Assembly (NCBI RefSeq): GCF_005796105.1 | Contig: NZ_VAUO01000012.1 | Location: forward strand, 6,430-70,429 | DNA: 64,000 bases | Reading direction: 5' to 3' | Origin: Pseudomonas mosselii | GTDB lineage: Bacteria; Pseudomonadota; Gammaproteobacteria; Pseudomonadales; Pseudomonadaceae | Program-made: the position numbers and the translations under genes | In this document: positions 59,396 through 64,000 of the stretch, one piece after another | How the letters are laid out: the number at the start of each line of letters is the position of its first letter | How positions within the stretch are numbered: position 1 is the first letter of the stretch | Notes under the pieces: model-generated | What the model saw: the letters and a program-made list of their open reading frames with translations, nothing else | Database searches by the model: none | What the model was told of the DNA's origin: nothing

Positions 59396-61744
59396 ATGCC
59401 AAGCTTAGCCCGCCTGCGCCTGAAAAGAATGCTGCGCAGGCTGGCTGTTGGCGGGCTGTTGTTGCTGATGCTGCTGTGGCTGGCCGACCGGCTCTGGCCG
59501 CTGCCGATGCCAGGCGACGATCTGGCGCGGGTGGTGTTGGCCGAGGACGGTACGCCGCTGTGGCGTTTCGCCGATGCCGACGGTGTGTGGCGCTATCCAG
59601 TGAGCCCTGAGGAGGTCTCGCCGCTGTACCTGGAGGCGCTGCTGGCCTACGAAGACCGCTGGTTCTATCAGCATCCCGGGGTCAACCCTATGGCCCTGGC
59701 TCGGGCGGCCTGGCTGAACCTGCGCGGCGGGCGGGTGGTGTCGGGGGGGAGCACGTTGTCGATGCAGGTGGCGCGCCTGCTCGACCCGCATGACCGCACC
59801 TTGACGGGCAAGCTGCGTCAGTTGTGGCGTACCGCGCAACTGGAGTGGCACCTGTCCAAGCGCGAGATCCTGGAGGTCTACCTGAACCGTGCGCCATTTG
59901 GTGGCACCTTGCAGGGGGTGGCGGCGGCCAGTTGGGCGTACCTGGGCAAGTCCCCGAAACACCTCACCCCTGCCGAGGCTGCCTTGCTTGCGGTGTTGCC
60001 CCAGGCCCCGAGCCGATTGCGCCCGGACCGTCACCCAGAGCGCGCCCAGCGAGCCCGCGACAAGGTGCTGCAACGCCTGGCCGAATACCAGGTATGGCCG
60101 GACCTGCGCATCGCCGAGGCCCGCGAAGAGCCCCTGCTGCTGGCGCCGCGACAAGAACCCGCGTTGGCGCCACTGCTGGCGCGCAGGCTCAACACCCGCG
60201 ACAGTCCGCCGCTGATCCGCACCACCCTGGACGCCGCGTTGCAGCGCCGCCTGGAAGACCTGCTGCTGGGCTGGCGCGCGCGTTTGCCTGAGCGCACGTC
60301 GGCGGCGCTGCTGGTGGTTGAAACCCAGAACATGGCCGTGCGCGCCTACCTCGGCTCCATCGACCTGGGGGATGCGCGACGCTTCGGCCATGTGGACATG
60401 ATTCATGCCCTGCGCTCGCCTGGTTCGACTCTCAAGCCATTCCTCTACGCCATGGCCATGGACGATGGCCTGATCCACTCCGAGTCGCTGTTGCAGGATG
60501 TGCCCCGGCGCTACGGCGATTACCGCCCAGGCAACTTCTCGATGGGCTTCAGTGGCCCGGTGTCGGCCAGCGCCGCCCTGGCGCTGTCGCTCAATCTGCC
60601 AGCGGTGCAGTTGCTCGAAGCCTACGGCCCCAAGCGCTTCGCCGCACAGATGCGTATGGGCGGCGTGCCCTTGGTGCTGCCACCGTTGGCCGAGCCGAAC
60701 CTGTCGTTGATTCTCGGCGGGGCCGGCAGCCGTCTGGAGGATCTGGTCGGTGGCTATGCGGCTCTTGCCCGTGAGGGGCGCAGTGCACGGATTCGCTTGC
60801 AGCCTCAGGACCCGTTGGTCGAGCAGCGCCTGCTGTCGCCGGGTTCGGCGTGGATCACCCGGCGCATCCTCAGCGGCCTGGCGCGCCCGGACCGTGATCG
60901 GAATGCCGAGCTGGTGCAGCGGCCTGCGCTGGCCTGGAAAACCGGCACCAGCTATGGCTTTCGTGATGCCTGGTCGGTGGGTGTCGGGCCGCGTTACCTG
61001 ATTGGTGTGTGGATCGGTCGCCCCGACGGCACGCCGGTTCCGGGACAGTTCGGTCTGGCCTCGGCGGCGCCACTGATGTTGCAGGTGCACGATCTGCTCA
61101 GCAATCGCGATGCCCAGCGCGGTATCCAGGTGCCGGTTGAGGCGGTGCCGGCCTCGGTGGGTGTCGCGGCGATCTGCTGGCCGCTGGGCCAGCCGATGAA
61201 TCGGCAAGATCCGAACTGCCGCCGGCAGCGCTTCGCCTGGACCTTGGACGGCACCACGCCGCCCACCTTGCAGGCGGCCGATCAGCCACTGGGGCTGGGG
61301 CTGCGCGATGTGGTGTGGGTCAACGCCCAAGGGTTGCGCGTCGATTCCACCTGCCCCGGTGCGATGAAGCATGAGGTTGCTTTGTGGCCCGCACCGCTGG
61401 AGCCTTGGTTACCCAAGGCCGAACGCCGTGCTGCGCGGCTGCCTGCGCCCGACCCAAGCTGTCCGCCGCAGGGCGCGGGCAGCGCGCCGCCGCTGTCGAT
61501 TGTTGGCGTGCGTCCGGGCGACAGCCTGCGCCGTCCGGCAACCAGCAGCGAGGCGTTGCAACTAAGGGTGTCGGCGCTGGGGGGCAATGGTCGGCGCTGG
61601 TGGTTCCTCAATGGTGCACCGCTCGGTGAGACCCAAGGCCAGGAAAGCCTGGCGGTGCGCTTCGAACAGGCCGGGCGCATCGAACTCAGCGCCCTGGACG
61701 AAAGTGGCGAGACAGCCCGTGTGGAGTTCCAGGTGACACCGTGA
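59396..61744 (+). CDS. pbpC: Penicillin-binding protein 1C PbpC
   Basis: This 782-residue bifunctional peptidoglycan synthase has one N-terminal helix (about 15-31). The glycosyltransferase domain carries the catalytic glutamate in LLAYEDRWFYQHPG (E86) and GGSTLSMQVARLL. The transpeptidase domain has S344 in SPGSTLKPF and KTGTS near residue 515. A C-terminal BiPBP_C domain covers about 690-780. The start at ATG 59396 is uncertain, since no good ribosome site precedes it; a TTG at 59366 is the alternative. It usually partners yfhM, but here a reversed small gene intervenes, so it needs its own promoter. Confidence 0.93.
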   Translation: MPSLARLRLKRMLRRLAVGGLLLLMLLWLADRLWPLPMPGDDLARVVLAEDGTPLWRFADADGVWRYPVSPEEVSPLYLEALLAYEDRWFYQHPGVNPMALARAAWLNLRGGRVVSGGSTLSMQVARLLDPHDRTLTGKLRQLWRTAQLEWHLSKREILEVYLNRAPFGGTLQGVAAASWAYLGKSPKHLTPAEAALLAVLPQAPSRLRPDRHPERAQRARDKVLQRLAEYQVWPDLRIAEAREEPLLLAPRQEPALAPLLARRLNTRDSPPLIRTTLDAALQRRLEDLLLGWRARLPERTSAALLVVETQNMAVRAYLGSIDLGDARRFGHVDMIHALRSPGSTLKPFLYAMAMDDGLIHSESLLQDVPRRYGDYRPGNFSMGFSGPVSASAALALSLNLPAVQLLEAYGPKRFAAQMRMGGVPLVLPPLAEPNLSLILGGAGSRLEDLVGGYAALAREGRSARIRLQPQDPLVEQRLLSPGSAWITRRILSGLARPDRDRNAELVQRPALAWKTGTSYGFRDAWSVGVGPRYLIGVWIGRPDGTPVPGQFGLASAAPLMLQVHDLLSNRDAQRGIQVPVEAVPASVGVAAICWPLGQPMNRQDPNCRRQRFAWTLDGTTPPTLQAADQPLGLGLRDVVWVNAQGLRVDSTCPGAMKHEVALWPAPLEPWLPKAERRAARLPAPDPSCPPQGAGSAPPLSIVGVRPGDSLRRPATSSEALQLRVSALGGNGRRWWFLNGAPLGETQGQESLAVRFEQAGRIELSALDESGETARVEFQVTP

Positions 61745-61984
61745 GCATGCTGCGGTGACTAGTCGCTTGGGGTTACACCTTAGGTGATGCGCTGCCTCGC
61801 AGGTTACGCAACTGATTAAAAAATCGAGTGTTTGCCAGCGCCAATGACGCCCTGCCAATAGGGTTAGTCGCAAGTTGTGAGCTATTCGTTTCGAACCCTG
61901 AGGACTTCACTGCTGACTGTAGGGGTAAGCCTGCGCGAACTGAAGCGCGGCGACTCAACAACAATGAGCGGCAGGAGTCTTCCC

Positions 61985-63418
61985 ATGAATAATCAAGCGT
62001 GGATGAAGGCGGCCACGGCGCTGACCATGGTCATGGCGCTGGGCCTTGCGGGATGCAGTAGCGGCGGTGGCGGGCACCACAGCGCGGTGAGTGGTTCGTC
62101 TGGGAACGCAGGCGGAGGTGGCGGCACCGATGGCGGTGGTGACAATGGCGGCGGCGGCGGCGGCGGTGGTGGAGGTGGCAGTGGCAGCGTAGGTGACGGC
62201 TTGGTGGTGGCGCAGGTGGTCGATCAAGCGGGCACCACGGTGGCTGGCCTGGGCGACGGCGTCAGTGCGCTTGGCCAAGCAATCGGTTCGTTGCCCGTGG
62301 CCGGCAGCACGGTGTTGACCGGCGGGGTCGGGGCGCTGGTGTCCTCCACCGGCACGGCGCTGAACAGCGTCGGCAACGGGTTGAGCGACGGCCTGGGACA
62401 ACTGGGCTCTGGGGGCAATGCACTGGGTACTACCGTGGGTGGGGTCGGTGCTGCGACGGCAGACTTGGGTACCGGTGTTTCAGGGCTGGGGCAGGGCTTG
62501 CAGGCGCTCGCGACTGGTTCTGCGCTCGAGCAGGTCCCGGTGGTCAATCAGGTGGTGGCCGGGGCAGGGCAGGGCGTGAATCAGGTGGGCCAAGTGGTGA
62601 CCATGCTCGGCGACACGCTCACGCCCATCGGCACGAGTGGCCCTCTGGCCGGCGCTACCCAAGGCGTCAGCGACACACTGGTGCCGGTGGTATCGCTGGT
62701 CGAGAACACCACGGCGAACGTTACGCGCCAAACGGGCCTTGCCGGTCCTTTGAACCAGACCCTCAACGGTGTCGGCAATGCGCTTGATCAGGCAGGCCAG
62801 CAGGTAGCCGGCGCGGGCAACGGCAACCCGCTGACCGACACGACCGGGCAGTTGGTCAGCAACCTTGGCACGCTGGTTGGTGTCTCGGCAGGCCTATCGC
62901 CGACAACCGGCAGTGCCCGTACCGGGCTGCTGGAAACCGTTGGTGGCGTGGTCGCTGGCGCAGGTGCCGGGTTGACCGCAGGCACCAGCAATACTGCCGT
63001 GGGCAGTTTGGGCGGTAGCACGGCCCAGGTGGGCAACAGCGTGGCCAGCCTCGGCACGGTGCTGGGCGGCAATGGCGTGACCAACAGCAGCGCCGGTGCG
63101 CCAGTGGCCGCCCTTACCCAGCAGGTCGGCGGCGGGCTTAACCCTGTGGTCGGCGGCGTCGCCAGCCTGACCCAGCAAGTCGGTGCCAGCACCGGCGTTG
63201 GTGCGCCCGTGGCCGGGCTGCTCAACCAGGCGGGTGGCGCTGTGAGCAATGTCGGCACACAACTGGGCAGTGCCACGGGCAACCCGGTGGTGAGCCAGCT
63301 CGGCAGCACGGTCGGGGCCTTGGGCGGCAGCGTTGGTCAGGCTGGCACATTGGTCAATGGCAGTACCTCCGGTACTGGCCTGGGTGGGGTACTGGGCGGT
63401 TTGGGTGGTAGCCGTTAG
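61985..63418 (+). CDS. Gly-rich repeat lipoprotein (collagen-like annotation class)
   Basis: This 477-residue exported protein has a lipoprotein signal (MALGLAGCSSGG). A polyglycine stretch follows at about residues 38-65. Then come some 400 residues of degenerate Gly/Val/Ser/Thr repeats built on units such as VGNGLSDGLGQLGSGG, LGTGVSGLGQGLQAL and VGGVASLTQQVG. No Gly-X-Y regularity exists, so the collagen label is only descriptive. A repetitive surface or periplasmic linker protein is plausible. ATG 61985 follows GCAGGAG. It lies 90 bases before a two-partner-secretion transporter gene and may be cotranscribed with it. The 240-base gap after pbpC shows no other gene. Confidence 0.82.
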   Translation: MNNQAWMKAATALTMVMALGLAGCSSGGGGHHSAVSGSSGNAGGGGGTDGGGDNGGGGGGGGGGGSGSVGDGLVVAQVVDQAGTTVAGLGDGVSALGQAIGSLPVAGSTVLTGGVGALVSSTGTALNSVGNGLSDGLGQLGSGGNALGTTVGGVGAATADLGTGVSGLGQGLQALATGSALEQVPVVNQVVAGAGQGVNQVGQVVTMLGDTLTPIGTSGPLAGATQGVSDTLVPVVSLVENTTANVTRQTGLAGPLNQTLNGVGNALDQAGQQVAGAGNGNPLTDTTGQLVSNLGTLVGVSAGLSPTTGSARTGLLETVGGVVAGAGAGLTAGTSNTAVGSLGGSTAQVGNSVASLGTVLGGNGVTNSSAGAPVAALTQQVGGGLNPVVGGVASLTQQVGASTGVGAPVAGLLNQAGGAVSNVGTQLGSATGNPVVSQLGSTVGALGGSVGQAGTLVNGSTSGTGLGGVLGGLGGSR

Positions 63419-63508
63419 TGGCCGATCAGCGGCTCAGCACCTACGCTTGCAGCAGCGCCAGGGGCGTCGCACGGCGCCCCTGGCTTGACCGGATCATGGA
63501 GTGTCCGC

Positions 63509-64000
63509 ATGCGCCTACTGGCCGCGACTTTACTGCTGTGCGGGGTCGGCCTGACCCACGCCGAGCCCCTGCCCAGTTTTCTCAACAGTAACGAGACCGA
63601 ACGCCGCCTGCCCACGCCGAACTTGCCGGTGGATGCCTATCGACCTGCCGTGGCGACGCCGCAACTCCCAGTGCCTGGGACTGCGCAGCAGCAACCGTTG
63701 CTGATGAGCACTCGGGTGCAGGTGCGCAAAGTGCGTTTCGAAGGCGGTACGGTCTATCCGCTGAGCGAGTTGCGCGACCACTATCAAGCAGTGATCGGGC
63801 GCGAGTCGAGCTTGGCCGAACTGATCGACCTCACCCGGCGCCTGACCCAGCGCTATCAGGACGATGGCTACCTGTTGTCCTACGCCTACCTGCCACCACA
63901 GGATTTTGCCGACGGGCGCCTGCGAGTGGTGCTGGTCGAGGGCTACGTGCGCGATTACCAGGTGCAGGGCGAGATCGGCCCGGCCCTGGGTTATGTCGAA
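63509..64000 (+). CDS. Two-partner secretion transporter (ShlB/FhaC family), 5' part
   Basis: The first 164 residues are present and the gene runs off the window. A signal peptide (to about LTHAEPLP) is followed by a proline-rich linker and the start of a POTRA domain. The linker has TRVQVRKVRFEGGTVYPLSELRDHY; the POTRA domain has ELIDLTRRLTQRYQDDGYLLSYAYLPPQDFADGRLRVVLVEGYV. Such outer-membrane proteins export a large TpsA adhesin or toxin, usually encoded next to them. ATG 63509 follows GGAG. The TpsA partner must lie beyond position 64000, if present. Confidence 0.9.
   Translation, partial: MRLLAATLLLCGVGLTHAEPLPSFLNSNETERRLPTPNLPVDAYRPAVATPQLPVPGTAQQQPLLMSTRVQVRKVRFEGGTVYPLSELRDHYQAVIGRESSLAELIDLTRRLTQRYQDDGYLLSYAYLPPQDFADGRLRVVLVEGYVRDYQVQGEIGPALGYVE

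Noticed and set aside
61985..63418. True collagen-like triple-helix domain
   Set aside because: Glycine is abundant but does not recur every third residue, so a collagen helix is not supported.
1..64000. tRNA, rRNA, CRISPR arrays, complete insertion sequences or prophage genes
   Set aside because: None was seen on reading either strand; the repeated sequences present are REP-type or simple inverted repeats without regular spacers or transposase genes.

Overview
The window is a chromosomal segment of a fluorescent pseudomonad, most likely of the Pseudomonas putida group. The base composition is GC-rich, and 35-base REP elements with a gggagcgggtttacccgcg core sit in many gene junctions. The gene order from retS through purD, purH, fis, dusB, prmA, accC, accB, aroQ, dsbD, ctpL, gcbA, DUF2333, NUDIX, sui1 to speA matches what I remember of P. 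aeruginosa PA4856 to PA4839. No rRNA, tRNA, CRISPR array, prophage or complete insertion sequence was seen. The segment starts beside a REP fragment and ends inside an open gene.

Layout. (1) 0-6.3 kb: a urea ABC uptake operon urtABCDE on the minus strand with a GNAT acetyltransferase at its end. It is headed by a well-spaced sigma-54 (-24/-12) site, which points to nitrogen control. (2) 6.5-8.6 kb: a structured leader, a 29-codon ORF coupled to a DUF6124/DUF3077-like protein, and a CycA-type amino acid permease. (3) 8.9-13.8 kb: a copper uptake cluster with two DUF2946 proteins, a PCu(A)C chaperone, the TonB-dependent receptor OprC and a PepSY membrane protein. (4) 14.0-16.3 kb: an SPFH/NfeD pair and a VapBC toxin-antitoxin pair. 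(5) 16.3-23.8 kb: a divergent corrin-ring cluster, cobL-cbiD-cobK on minus and cobG-cobH-cobI-cobJ on plus. (6) 23.9-25.9 kb: three consecutive genes of unknown function that look like distant relatives of each other. (7) 25.9-47.4 kb: mainly core genes, including a MarC protein, RetS, purine synthesis, Fis/DusB, acetyl-CoA carboxylase subunits, AroQ, DsbD, a chemoreceptor, a diguanylate cyclase and a SUI1-type factor. (8) 47.5-54 kb: biosynthetic arginine decarboxylase, then a visibly AT-richer insertion with a GH17-GT2 glucan synthase of NdvB type, then a MATE exporter. (9) 54-61.7 kb: a giant alpha-2-macroglobulin lipoprotein and penicillin-binding protein 1C, with a small membrane protein on the opposite strand between them. 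(10) 61.9 kb to the end: a Gly-rich repeat lipoprotein followed by the start of a two-partner-secretion outer membrane transporter.

How the genes work together. Urea uptake under sigma-54 control fits a nearby urease locus, probably just beyond the left edge. The copper genes form one minus-strand run from periplasmic chaperone to outer-membrane receptor. The cob genes together cover most of the oxygen-dependent precorrin steps, with CbiD standing where CobF acts in other aerobic organisms. RetS and GcbA both feed the attachment-versus-motility switch. YfhM and PbpC form a periplasmic defence and peptidoglycan repair pair.

Starts were chosen from ribosome binding sites, ATGA/TGATG overlaps and family length. 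All functional calls rest on recognised motifs, remembered family features and synteny. No database search was run.
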